57,303 nucleotides of DNA from Acidobacteriota bacterium (GTDB taxonomy: Bacteria; Acidobacteriota; Terriglobia; Terriglobales; Acidobacteriaceae). The DNA lies in the NCBI GenBank assembly GCA_003225055.1, contig QIAU01000191.1:1-57303 (forward strand), in the 5' to 3' direction. The position numbers and the translations under genes are program-made. This document shows, one piece after another, positions 43,457 through 51,823 of this stretch (position 1 is the first letter of the stretch; each line of letters opens with the position of its first letter). The notes under the pieces are model-generated. The model made no database searches. It was not told the DNA's origin and was given only the letters and a program-made list of their open reading frames with translations.

Positions 43457-44605
43457 ATGACCCTAACCGGCTTTGTCGGGAAGAATGCATTTCGCAACAA
43501 GCGGCGCAGCATTCTGACCGTTCTGAGTATAGGTTTCTCCCTACTCTTGCTCACGTTAATGATGACCATCTGGCGGGCTTTCTACTTGGACGCGGGCAGC
43601 GCTGAGTCGGCACAACGACTGGTGGTGCGCCACCGCGTGTCGCTGACCTTCAATCTGCCGGGCTATTATCGAGAGAAAATTCGCTCCTTACCAGGCGTGG
43701 TTGCCGTGGTCCCGGTCTCCTGGTTTGGCGGGATCTACCGAGACCAAAAGCCCGAGAACTTTTTTGCGCAGTTTGGCACTGATCCAGAAGAATTTTTCAA
43801 AGTATTCCGGGATATTGAGTTGCCAGCCGATCAGCTTATCGGCTGGCAGCGCGACCGCCAGGGAGCGATCGTGGACAGCACACTAGCAAATAAGTACGGA
43901 TGGAAACTGGGTGATCGTATCTTCCTCGGGGGAACCATCTATCCTGTCAACCTCGAATTGAATATCCGAGGGATTTTCCGCTCCAACCCGAATAACAAGT
44001 CCGTCTATTTCAACGCAAAGTATGTCGAAGAGGCTGTTTCATGGTTCAAAGGGCGGGCGGGTACTTTCAGTATTCTTGCCTCCTCCGCCGATGATGTCAG
44101 CAAGGTCGCTCTTGCGGCCGATGATATGTTCCGCAATTCGCCCCAGCCCACGAAAACAGAAAGCGAAAAGGCGTTCGGCCTGGAATTCGTGGCCATGCTG
44201 GGCAACGTCAAGGCATTCATTTTAAGTATTTGCTCCGCGGTAGTCTTTGCCATCTTGCTGGTGTCCGCAAATACCATGGCAATGTCCATCCGGGAGCGCA
44301 CCCGTGAAGTTGCGGTTCTGAAGACACTGGGTTTCACTCGCCGGGCAGTACTCGGTATGTTTGTGGGCGAAGCGGTCACGCTCGCGGTGCTGGGTGGGCT
44401 GGCGGGCACGAGCATCGCTTACTTGCTGGTGTTTGCGGCCACCCATTCACCTCAGTTTTTCAGCTTCTATAACCTGCAAGTGACACCGGCTTTGTGGCTG
44501 ATGTCTATGTTGGTTGCGGGATTGGTCGGCTTTCTCAGTGCCGCGCTTCCGGCATACCAGGCATCACGCATAAACATCGTGCAAGGCTTGCGCCACATTG
44601 GGTGA
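43457..44605 (+). CDS. FtsX/MacB-type ABC transporter permease (tandem copy 1)
   Basis: This is a 382-residue protein. ATG 43457 has TGGAG upstream; an upstream TTG would add 17 unconvincing residues. It has one N-terminal transmembrane helix (ILTVLSIGFSLLLLTLMMTIW), a long periplasmic MacB-PCD-like domain, and three C-terminal helices (FILSICSAVVFAILLVSANTMA, AVTLAVLGGLAGTSIAYLLV, LMSMLVAGLVGFLSAALPAY). The cytosolic motif MSIRERTREVAVLKTLGF is typical of FtsX-domain permeases. It is closely similar to the next gene. With the adaptor and ATPase downstream it forms a tripartite-type exporter or mechanotransmission pump. Confidence 0.85.
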   Translation: MTLTGFVGKNAFRNKRRSILTVLSIGFSLLLLTLMMTIWRAFYLDAGSAESAQRLVVRHRVSLTFNLPGYYREKIRSLPGVVAVVPVSWFGGIYRDQKPENFFAQFGTDPEEFFKVFRDIELPADQLIGWQRDRQGAIVDSTLANKYGWKLGDRIFLGGTIYPVNLELNIRGIFRSNPNNKSVYFNAKYVEEAVSWFKGRAGTFSILASSADDVSKVALAADDMFRNSPQPTKTESEKAFGLEFVAMLGNVKAFILSICSAVVFAILLVSANTMAMSIRERTREVAVLKTLGFTRRAVLGMFVGEAVTLAVLGGLAGTSIAYLLVFAATHSPQFFSFYNLQVTPALWLMSMLVAGLVGFLSAALPAYQASRINIVQGLRHIG

Positions 44606-44608
44606 GCA

Positions 44609-45760
44609 ATGACGAAAATCGGCTTTGTCGTGAAGAACACGTTTCGTAACCAACGCCGCAGCATGTTGACCGTGCTTAGCATCGCCTTTTCTCTGCTCCT
44701 GCTGACGCTGATGATGACCATCTGGAGGACCTTCTACATCGATCAAGGAGCACCAGATTCCGCCAAGCGCCTGATGACACGTCACCGAGTTTCACTGACT
44801 TTTTTCCTTCCCGGTTATTACCGGGAGAAGATTCGCGGCCTGCCGGGCGTGGTGAATGTTGCGCCGATGACTTGGTTCGGCGGCCGTTATAAGGACGACA
44901 AGCCAGAGAACTTCTTTGCCCAGTTTGCCACTGACCCAGAGGAATATCTCAAAGTCGCAGCCGATAAGGATGTGCCGCGAGATCAGGCAGAGGCTTGGAT
45001 ACGCGACCGCTCCGGAGCCATGGTAGATGTGGAGTTGGCCAAGAGATACGGCTGGAAGATCGGCGATCACGTCACCTTACAGGGAACCATCTTTCCTGTG
45101 AACCCGGAGCTCACGATCCGCGCTATCTACACCATGACGCCTGCCAACAAGACCTTTTATTTCCACTCGAAATATCTGGAAGAAGCAGTGTCCTGGTACA
45201 AGGGGCAGACCGGCTTTTTCTTCACGCGAGTTGCGTCATCTGAGGACATCGCGCCCACCGCACGGGCCATCGACGACATGTTCCGCAATTCACCCCAGCC
45301 TACTAAAACCGAGAGCGAAAAGGCTTTTCTACTTTCATTTATTGCCATGCTGGGCAACGTCAAGGCATTTATCCTTAGTATCTGTGCCGCCGTAGTCTTC
45401 GCGATTCTGCTGGTAGCGGCCAACACAATGGCGATGTCTATCCGCGAGCGTACCCGTGAAGTCGCAATGCTTAGGACGCTCGGATTTACGCGCGGCAGGA
45501 TCCTCTCCCTGTTCGTCGGCGAAGCTGTGGCGCTGTCTGTCGCCGGTGGGCTGCTGGGGGTCCTAATCGCTGCGGGGCTCCTCGAGGTCGTTGCCCATTC
45601 GCCTTTTGCCACAGGGATCTTGTTTGGTTTGAGAGTGTCTGTGGCCACTATGGGGGCCGCGGTGATAATTGCCGCTTTTGTAGGGTTGATTAGCGCCTAC
45701 TTCCCGGCCTATAACGCATCACGAGTCAATATCGTGGAGGGGTTGCGCCACATAGGTTGA
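44609..45760 (+). CDS. FtsX/MacB-type ABC transporter permease (tandem copy 2)
   Basis: This is a 383-residue protein 3 bases downstream of its paralog. Segments are nearly identical: NTFRNQRRSMLTVLSIAFSL, LPGYYREKIRGLPGV, FRNSPQPTKTESEKAF and MAMSIRERTREVAMLRTLGF. It ends in the same NASRVNIVEGLRHIG. The repeated gene is a tandem duplication with clear divergence in the periplasmic domain (GGRYKDDKPENFFAQFATDP versus GGIYRDQKPENFFAQFGTDP). The two may form a heterodimeric permease rather than homodimers. Confidence 0.85.
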   Translation: MTKIGFVVKNTFRNQRRSMLTVLSIAFSLLLLTLMMTIWRTFYIDQGAPDSAKRLMTRHRVSLTFFLPGYYREKIRGLPGVVNVAPMTWFGGRYKDDKPENFFAQFATDPEEYLKVAADKDVPRDQAEAWIRDRSGAMVDVELAKRYGWKIGDHVTLQGTIFPVNPELTIRAIYTMTPANKTFYFHSKYLEEAVSWYKGQTGFFFTRVASSEDIAPTARAIDDMFRNSPQPTKTESEKAFLLSFIAMLGNVKAFILSICAAVVFAILLVAANTMAMSIRERTREVAMLRTLGFTRGRILSLFVGEAVALSVAGGLLGVLIAAGLLEVVAHSPFATGILFGLRVSVATMGAAVIIAAFVGLISAYFPAYNASRVNIVEGLRHIG

Positions 45761-45775
45761 ACTGAGGGGTCGAAT

Positions 45776-46939
45776 ATGGCGATACCGATCAGGTACAACA
45801 TCCGGAACCTGAAGCTGCGCAAGGGGCTGACCATCATGACTGCGCTGGGTATTGCGCTTACGGTGACTACTGCGATCTTTATTATGGCCCTTCTAGCCGG
45901 CTTGAAGCGCGCGTTCGTTACCAGCGGCGATCCCCAGAACGTGCTGGTGCTGCGCAAAGGGTCTGAGGCTGAACTCACCGGAGGCTTCGATGCGACTGCC
46001 TTTCCTGTGTTGAAGAATCTACCGGGCATCGCCAAGGACAGTCACGGCGAGCCGATGGCATCGGGCGAGTGGGTGGTGGTGATTGTCCTTCCGCGCAAGG
46101 ACGGCACAGGAGAAGTTAATGTCACTGTGCGCGGTATGATGCCGGACGGTCTCGAACTGCGTCCCCGGGTAAAGCTCGTCGAGGGTCGCTGGTTTACACC
46201 CGGACAGCGTGAAGTCGTGGTTAGCCAATCCATCCATAACCGGTTTTCACACGCGAATGTGGGAGATGCCATGGCATTTGGCAAGGGTCCGTGGCAGGTC
46301 GTGGGAGTGTTCGATGCGGGCGGCTCGGCTTATGACTCGGAAATCTGGGGTGATGTGAACCAGATGGCGGCCGATTTCGACCGTCAGGGCGGTTTCTCTT
46401 CGGCATACTTGCGGGCCGCCGATCCGGTTTCTGCCGATGCGCTCGTGCATCGCGTGAGCGAGGATCAGCGGCTCAAGCTCGAAGGTCTGCTGGAGACCGA
46501 GTATTACGCAAAACAAACTGCGTCCGGCACGCCCATTAGGATCATCGGTTGGATTGTGGCCGTCATCATGGCCATCGGCTCGAGTTTTGCAGCCATGAAC
46601 ACAATGTACGCCGCGGTCGCGTACCGGGGGCGGGAGATCGCCACTCTGCGGGTAATAGGCTTCACTAAGCCGAGCATCCTCACTTCCTTCGTGTTGGAGT
46701 CCTTGCTCTTATCGCTGTTGGGTGCGCTGGTTGGGATCGTGTTAATGCTGCCATTTAATGGCATGACGACAGGTACATCTAACCAAGTGACCTTCAGCGA
46801 GATTGTTTTCAGTCTGCGAATGACCCCGGCGGTGGTGGGAACAGCCATTGGGTTCGCCTTGATCATGGGATTACTAGGGGGGATGGCCCCGGCCTGGCAC
46901 GCAGCTGGGCGGGACATCATTGCCGCCTTGCGAGACTAG
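45776..46939 (+). CDS. FtsX-type ABC transporter permease (DevC/MacB-like, third)
   Basis: This is a 387-residue protein with an N-terminal helix (MTALGIALTVTTAIFIMALLAG), a periplasmic domain and three C-terminal helices. The conserved motif AYRGREIATLRVIGFTKPSIL marks the FtsX domain. It is less similar to the two preceding permeases than they are to each other. It lies 15 bases after copy 2 and belongs to the same operon. Three permeases for one ATPase suggest two alternative transporter assemblies or a subunit exchange. Confidence 0.82.
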   Translation: MAIPIRYNIRNLKLRKGLTIMTALGIALTVTTAIFIMALLAGLKRAFVTSGDPQNVLVLRKGSEAELTGGFDATAFPVLKNLPGIAKDSHGEPMASGEWVVVIVLPRKDGTGEVNVTVRGMMPDGLELRPRVKLVEGRWFTPGQREVVVSQSIHNRFSHANVGDAMAFGKGPWQVVGVFDAGGSAYDSEIWGDVNQMAADFDRQGGFSSAYLRAADPVSADALVHRVSEDQRLKLEGLLETEYYAKQTASGTPIRIIGWIVAVIMAIGSSFAAMNTMYAAVAYRGREIATLRVIGFTKPSILTSFVLESLLLSLLGALVGIVLMLPFNGMTTGTSNQVTFSEIVFSLRMTPAVVGTAIGFALIMGLLGGMAPAWHAAGRDIIAALRD

Positions 46940-46998
46940 AAAATTGCCGAAGAGGTGGACTGCTGGTCGCCGGGCACGACGGGCTCGACCGAGTTTGG

Positions 46999-48375
46999 AT
47001 GGATGAACATATGCCCCTGGACACGAAACACAACGACTTGCAAAGCCTGCGTATAGAACGCGCGGCAAAGAGCATCGGAGGCGAACCTGCGCTGTGGGCC
47101 AGACGCTACATCACTATTGGGATTTCGGTCGTCGTGCTGCTGAGCGTCTCGGCGCTGCTCTACCGCCTGCTGGCAGCCGGCGTTTCCGAAGTTGAAGTGG
47201 TGCGTGCTGCCGCGGAGAACAGCAGCGTAGAGGGCATTGCGCTCTCGGCCAGCGGCTACATCGTCGCTCATCACAAGATCAATGTGAACTCCAAGGTGAC
47301 CGGTCGTGTGAAGTGGATCGGCGTAGAGAAGGGCGACAAGGTAAAAGAGGGCCAGGTACTGGTCCGGTTAGAAGATGACGAGTTCCGCGCCCAATATCAG
47401 CAGGCGCACGGGGCAGCAGAGAACGCACGAGCTTATTACGCCGAACTGCAGCACGGCTCGCGTCCTGAAGAGACCGCACAAGCCGAGCACAATCTGGCGG
47501 AAGCCCGAGCCACGCTGGCGAATGACAAAATTACTTTGGAGCGCACGCGCAACTTAGCGAACCAGGGTGTACTCTCCCAGCAAGCCTTAGATGACGCTAC
47601 CGCGAAGTTTGAGGCCGACCAGCAGCGCGTGAATTCTCTGGAAAAGGCATTCCAGCTCTCAAAAATTGGCGCACGCACGGAAGAAATTGAACGCGCCAAG
47701 GGCGCAATGACTCAGGCGGAAGGACAGGAAGCTTACGCGAAGTCCCAGCTCGACGCCACGTTGATCCGTGCGCCGGTAAGCGGAACCATTCTCGAACGTA
47801 CCGCCGAGAAGGGCGAGTTGATCACGGCCCAGTTTGCCAGCGCAGCGGAGGGTGGCCCCCGAGGATCGGTGGTCGCTCTGGCCGATCTAAACGATCTTCA
47901 GGTCGAGCTGGATATAGCCCAAGACGACTTTTCCAAACTTGGGCCCAAGCAGAAGGGAATCGTCACGGTAGATGCTTTTCCCGATCGCAAGTACGATGGT
48001 GTCATTGCGGAGATTTCTCCGGAGGCCAATCGTCAGAAGGCTACGGTACAGGTAAAGGTCCAAATCCTGAACCCGGACGAGTATCTGCGACCGGAAATGA
48101 ATGCCACCGTCAAGTTCCTGGCGAACGAGATCAGAAAGAGCGGCTCAGAGCCCACTGGCGTTTTGGTACCCACGACTGCGATCCGCAACCGCAATGGCAA
48201 GAAGGTCGTGTACATTGCTTTCAACGGCAAAGCGCTCATGCGGGAAGTGCAGGTGATGTCACAGCGCAGCGGGGGTCTTCTGGTACACGGCCTCAACGGG
48301 GGCGAGGACGTCATCACCTCCGCTTCCCAGAATCTCGAGGACGGAGACAAAATCAAGGTTAAAGGACAATCATGA
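46999..48375 (+). CDS. HlyD/MacA-type periplasmic adaptor protein
   Basis: This is a 458-residue protein with one N-terminal membrane anchor ([21 protein letters not shown]). A lipoyl/biotinyl half-motif ([20 protein letters not shown], then [20 protein letters not shown]) is followed by a long coiled-coil hairpin of about 130 residues ([20 protein letters not shown] through [14 protein letters not shown]), the second lipoyl half ([20 protein letters not shown]) and beta-barrel/membrane-proximal domains. It should bridge the inner-membrane permease to an outer-membrane channel, which is not encoded here. The stop overlaps the ATPase start (ATGA). Confidence 0.88.
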   Translation: MDEHMPLDTKHNDLQSLRIERAAKSIGGEPALWARRYITIGISVVVLLSVSALLYRLLAAGVSEVEVVRAAAENSSVEGIALSASGYIVAHHKINVNSKVTGRVKWIGVEKGDKVKEGQVLVRLEDDEFRAQYQQAHGAAENARAYYAELQHGSRPEETAQAEHNLAEARATLANDKITLERTRNLANQGVLSQQALDDATAKFEADQQRVNSLEKAFQLSKIGARTEEIERAKGAMTQAEGQEAYAKSQLDATLIRAPVSGTILERTAEKGELITAQFASAAEGGPRGSVVALADLNDLQVELDIAQDDFSKLGPKQKGIVTVDAFPDRKYDGVIAEISPEANRQKATVQVKVQILNPDEYLRPEMNATVKFLANEIRKSGSEPTGVLVPTTAIRNRNGKKVVYIAFNGKALMREVQVMSQRSGGLLVHGLNGGEDVITSASQNLEDGDKIKVKGQS

Positions 48376-49085
48376 GCACTGCTACTTTTCCACGTACCGC
48401 TACTCAGACCAAAGTAGTCCAGGCCCGCAACGTAACTAAGGTATTTAAGCGCGACGCTTTCGAGGTTAAGGCGCTCGACAATGTTTCCATTGAAATCGCC
48501 GGAAGCGAATTTCTTGCTCTGATGGGCCCTTCCGGTTCTGGCAAAACCACGTTGCTAAACATGATCGCGGCGATTGACCGCCCGACGGCGGGCGAACTGC
48601 TGGTGCTGGGCGAGAATGTCTTCCGTTTCAACGACGGGCAGTCGGCACACTGGCGCAACGAACACATCGGCTACGTCTTTCAGACCTTCAACCTGATCCC
48701 TGTCCTGACCGCTTTTGAGAATGTCGAGCTGCCTCTCCTGCTCACCAACCTCAACGCACAACAGCGGCGCGATCACGTGATGACCGCTCTCAAGTTGGTT
48801 GGCCTTGAGGACCGCGCAGACCATCTTCCCAAGCAGCTTTCCGGCGGGCAGGAGCAGCGCGTGGCCATCGCCCGCGCCATCGTCAGCGATCCCACTCTGC
48901 TACTTGCCGACGAACCTACCGGCGACCTCGATAGCCATTCCGCTGCTGAAGTCTTGGAGATTCTCAAGCGCCTAAATGAGGATTTCCACAAGACGATCGT
49001 GATGGTAACGCACGATCCTCATGCCGCTTCATATGCTCACGTCACGCGGCATCTGGAAAAGGGAATGTTGTTGCCACCGGCTTAA
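48372..49085 (+). CDS. LolD/MacB-type ABC transporter ATP-binding protein
   Basis: This is a 237-residue nucleotide-binding subunit. Walker A is [15 protein letters not shown] (about 54), the Q-loop is [20 protein letters not shown], the ABC signature is [16 protein letters not shown] (one Gln-Glu replaces the more usual QQ), Walker B is [13 protein letters not shown] and the switch His is in [12 protein letters not shown]. It powers the three permeases. It is the last gene of the operon; an IS110 fragment follows on the other strand with 4 bases of overlap of reading frames. Confidence 0.92.
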   Translation: MSTATFPRTATQTKVVQARNVTKVFKRDAFEVKALDNVSIEIAGSEFLALMGPSGSGKTTLLNMIAAIDRPTAGELLVLGENVFRFNDGQSAHWRNEHIGYVFQTFNLIPVLTAFENVELPLLLTNLNAQQRRDHVMTALKLVGLEDRADHLPKQLSGGQEQRVAIARAIVSDPTLLLADEPTGDLDSHSAAEVLEILKRLNEDFHKTIVMVTHDPHAASYAHVTRHLEKGMLLPPA

Positions 49086-49345
49086 TTGTCGGCGAGGCAT
49101 ACGATGCGAACCCAGGGCACCAGGGCACTCAACATCTCCAGGCCGGAGACTGCGAAGCCGTCGCTGGCCACACTGGCGAGCTTGACATGGGCGGCGGTGT
49201 CCAGCAACTTTAGCAAGCGGTTGCGCTCTGCCGATTGGCTTTCCACGAGCTTGCGTCGGTAGCTGGTCAACTCGCGCAGTTCGCGCACCGGTTTGGGTGG
49301 AACAAAGCTGGAGCGGAGCAACCCAGGCCACAGTAAATCGGCTAC
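49082..49345 (-). mobile_element. IS110-family transposase remnant
   Basis: The minus strand encodes VADLLWPGLLRSSFVPPKPV then RELRELTSYRRKLVESQSAE and RNRLLKLLDTAAHVKLASVA, ending in VSGLEMLSALV. This is the segment downstream of the DEDD catalytic region in IS110-family transposases. The catalytic N-terminus and the C-terminal Tnp_20 domain are missing, so it is inactive. The insertion scar abuts the 3' end of the ABC operon. Confidence 0.7.
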
Positions 49346-49594
49346 ACGTCCCCCCGTCCCCCCGGTTTCCGGGTGCGACAAAAAGTGGTACCTTTGCCGA
49401 CGCGGGTCAGTCTCTGGTGCGGGATCTATGTCGTCACAGAAGAGTGAAGACGACCGCCAAGCAATCGCCAATCACGAGTGCTTGTACCACCAAGACTGAC
49501 CCCACTGCCACGTCCCCAGCTGCGGAATCCATTTTCATGCCCAGTGGTGCGCCCGCCGGCGCATTAAGTCTCTTGTCACAAAAAGTATATTTCC

Positions 49595-49857
49595 CTCCGC
49601 ATTCGCCATTGCGTGGAATGTCCGAAATGTCGCACCCTGTACCTTTTCGCGTTCAACCCTATGCCAACGGTTCCTACATCCTGCGCCGCGGAAAGGGGCC
49701 TTTGGAAGAATTCCATTTGTATTGCTCCTGCGGCACTCCACCCGCCATTAGCCATGGCATGTATTCGGTCACGCGGCCCGCCCATGATCGCGGGTACGGC
49801 TCACCTGAGGAAATCGTCTTGACGAAGCCGATACAGGAGGGAAGGAAACTAGCCTGA
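49595..49857 (+). pseudogene. Small Cys-rich zinc-ribbon-like gene, frameshifted
   Basis: One frame reads HCVECPKCRTLYLFAF; a second continues PYANGSYILRRGKGPLEEFH then LYCSCGTPPAISHGMYSVTR, ending at 49857. The combined pattern CxxCxxC...PY.NGSY...LYCSC matches a short zinc-ribbon-like hypothetical family I associate with Acidobacteriota. The frame change lies near 49655. No start codon with a ribosome-binding site was found, so the start is uncertain. Confidence 0.5.
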
Positions 49858-50351
49858 CTCCGGGCGCAATCTGAGGGAAATCGTTCCGTGTAACACGGCG
49901 GGGTTTGAGGTGTTGATTGAAAACGCGGTTAGGCCTGAAGAATACAGCCCCGAAAGGCTGCACCGAGCCCCCGGTTTCTTTCGGATAAACCTCGTCCTTG
50001 CAGTACGTTACCTGATTGTTCGATAGCATACGTGGTTTACCCGATTGACGGTGAGTAGGTTTCACGAGATTTTCCGGAGCTTGAGCCTGGACGGCAGAAA
50101 CGGCGAGACGTGGAGGACCTTACCGAAGGCTGACCGGGGAGCAGGACGCGTTCGAGCTAGCGATGATCCTTTCGCCTAAGCTTGTGCGATGCGACGATTC
50201 TGCTAGGCTCCTCCGAAGGTGACGCAACAACCCCAATCGGACCGTAATAACAGCTCGAGGGCGCAACGGCCCATGGGGGTCCTTTTGCCGTAGCGTTAAC
50301 GTCTGGTGTCGATACTGTCAATATCCGAGACAATCCGAATCGGATGATCTA
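49858..50351. other. Intergenic region without recognised gene
   Basis: About 490 bases precede the CusF-like gene. A small hairpin CAGCC...GGCTG occurs at 49945-49960. I see no gene, riboswitch or tRNA pattern that I can defend. Confidence 0.3.
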
Positions 50352-50678
50352 ATGCGCCAGAAATTTTGGTTGATCGTCGGGATTCTTGCGATGGCCATGA
50401 TCGCTTCAATCTCATACCTGTTCCTGCGACCGCCACAGCCACAGGCGATGCGCCACGCACTGACGGGCTACGTCCTTGAAGTCACACCCGAGATCAACCG
50501 AATCACTGTCCGCAGTACCGGCATGCCAGGCGTGATGGCTTCGATGGTGATGGATTACCGCGTGAAGGATAGTGCATCGCTCGCCCGAATCAAACCGGGA
50601 GACACGATTGAGGCAATGATGGTTACGGACGGCGGCTACTGGCTGGAAGATATTAAGGTTACGGGAACCGTTAAGTGA
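50352..50678 (+). CDS. CusF-like copper-binding exported protein
   Basis: This is a 108-residue protein with an N-terminal signal anchor (FWLIVGILAMAMIASISYLFL). The mature OB-fold reads LTGYVLEVTPEINRITVRST then GMPGVMASMVMDYRVKDSAS and LARIKPGDTIEAMM, the CusF/copper-binding family pattern with methionine-rich metal site (MPGVMASMVM). In CusF the ligands are His/Met/Met/Trp; the His before 'MPG' position is replaced by Thr-Gly here, so metal affinity may differ. It stands alone, with a convergent terminator downstream. Confidence 0.72.
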   Translation: MRQKFWLIVGILAMAMIASISYLFLRPPQPQAMRHALTGYVLEVTPEINRITVRSTGMPGVMASMVMDYRVKDSASLARIKPGDTIEAMMVTDGGYWLEDIKVTGTVK

Positions 50679-50768
50679 ATTAACAGCCCTTCAACGAGAA
50701 GACCGGACAAGAGAGGCCGACAAAAAGACGAGCACGGGTGAAGGCAAACATCCATGCCTGGCTTGGAA

Positions 50769-50796
50769 GCAAAAGGCGCGGGCACGCGCCCTTTGC
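50769..50796. terminator. Bidirectional rho-independent-type terminator
   Basis: A 12-bp stem (GCAAAAGGCGCG pairing with CGCGCCCTTTGC, 11 of 12 matched) encloses the loop GGCA, with A/T tracts at the base on both sides. It lies between the convergent CusF-like gene and the minus-strand membrane gene, so it can serve both. Confidence 0.6.
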
Positions 50797-50821
50797 TGTC
50801 GGTGGGTGCATGAGCAGGTTG

Positions 50822-51274
50822 TTAAGCGGCTGCCCGACGAATTTCCGTCGCCACTTCTTCCTTGTATAACCAGGCGCCCGCCAGCGTTGCCATCACCGTC
50901 TCAACCAGCGCCACCATGCTCGAGATGACCAGCAAGCGCGTGGGGAAAAGGCCGAGGGGATAGTTGCCAAGATTCGCGAGAAACACAGCAATTGCCCAGG
51001 CGACAAATCCCGCCCGGATTGCGGTCTTTGGTCCTGCACCATAGCGCGGCCGGATGGCGGCATAGAGCCAGACGGCGGCGATACCCAATAGGAACCCCCA
51101 AATATTGAAAATTACGACCGCGCCCGCGGAGAGCTGTGGTTTGCCCAGCGCCTTCATTGCCTGGCCCCACGCTTCCCTCAGGATCACGCCATTGGTGATA
51201 AATTCGACGACGTTGATCACCACACCCGCTAACAGACCCCCCAAGATGACTCGGACCCGGTTGGTATGTGCCAT
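50822..51274 (-). CDS. Hypothetical four-helix integral membrane protein
   Basis: This is a 150-residue protein with four predicted transmembrane helices: VILGGLLAGVVINVVEFITN, AVVIFNIWGFLLGIAAVWLYA, AGFVAWAIAVFLANLGNYPL and SSMVALVETVMATLAGAWLY. An upstream GGGAGG is present. The pattern 'GGLLAGVVINVVEF' followed by 'GFLLGIAAVWLYAAIRPRYG' recurs in small acidobacterial and bacteroidal membrane proteins of unknown function. I cannot suggest a role. Confidence 0.7.
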   Translation of the reverse strand: MAHTNRVRVILGGLLAGVVINVVEFITNGVILREAWGQAMKALGKPQLSAGAVVIFNIWGFLLGIAAVWLYAAIRPRYGAGPKTAIRAGFVAWAIAVFLANLGNYPLGLFPTRLLVISSMVALVETVMATLAGAWLYKEEVATEIRRAAA

Positions 51275-51424
51275 AAAATCCTCCCTTGTGACTCCAACTG
51301 TAGCGCCAGCCGTCCTTAAATGTCCGGCTCACCTGCCGGTTTCCGCTGTGGACGGCAACACAACGCATTATTGTCCGTTTTTGGTCGGTTGCCAACTGCT
51401 GAGGCCGCTTGTCCCCAAGCTCTA

Positions 51425-51571
51425 ATATTGAATCTCGATGTTTGGCTGGAGGAGTGCAACGAAAAACGCGAACACTCTGGCAAGTACTGCTACGGGAAAA
51501 CACCTTGGCAGACTTTCCTGGATTCCAAACAATTGGTTAGCGCACGCCAAACTGCTCGACTCTCTGACCGT
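51425..51571 (+). mobile_element. IS481-type transposase C-terminal remnant
   Basis: The plus strand encodes LNLDVWLEECNEKREHSGKY then CYGKTPWQTFLDSKQL. This is the end of the integrase-core domain of IS481-like transposases (pattern Ld.WL..YN..RpHsGr.C.GkTP.qTF). The catalytic residues upstream are absent and the Y of 'YN' is C. The remnant lies in the 550-base gap before the GH39-like gene, in which nothing else is recognised. Confidence 0.65.
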
Positions 51572-51823
51572 TGCAGTTTCGTCCGACGTCGAAGGACAAC
51601 GCGCCGAGCCGGAGCCCCGTGAGTGTGCGGACGGGGGGCATCGATCAATGGATCACAATCATAGGCGACGATCGCTGTTGCAGTGCCTACCCAATCGACA
51701 ATGGGAAATGGTCCGCGCCTTGTCCCCGAAGTGCCGAAAGAGCGAATAGCCAGTTGTTTCAACACCCGGAAGTGTGACCACACAGCGTCTGGCACCGCCG
51801 GTCAGTGTGTTATTTTCTCCAGC

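Noticed and set aside
49297-49600. Long plus-strand open frame upstream of the zinc-ribbon remnant
   Set aside because: Its first half is the antisense of the IS110 fragment and has no similarity to anything expected; only the last part is gene-like.
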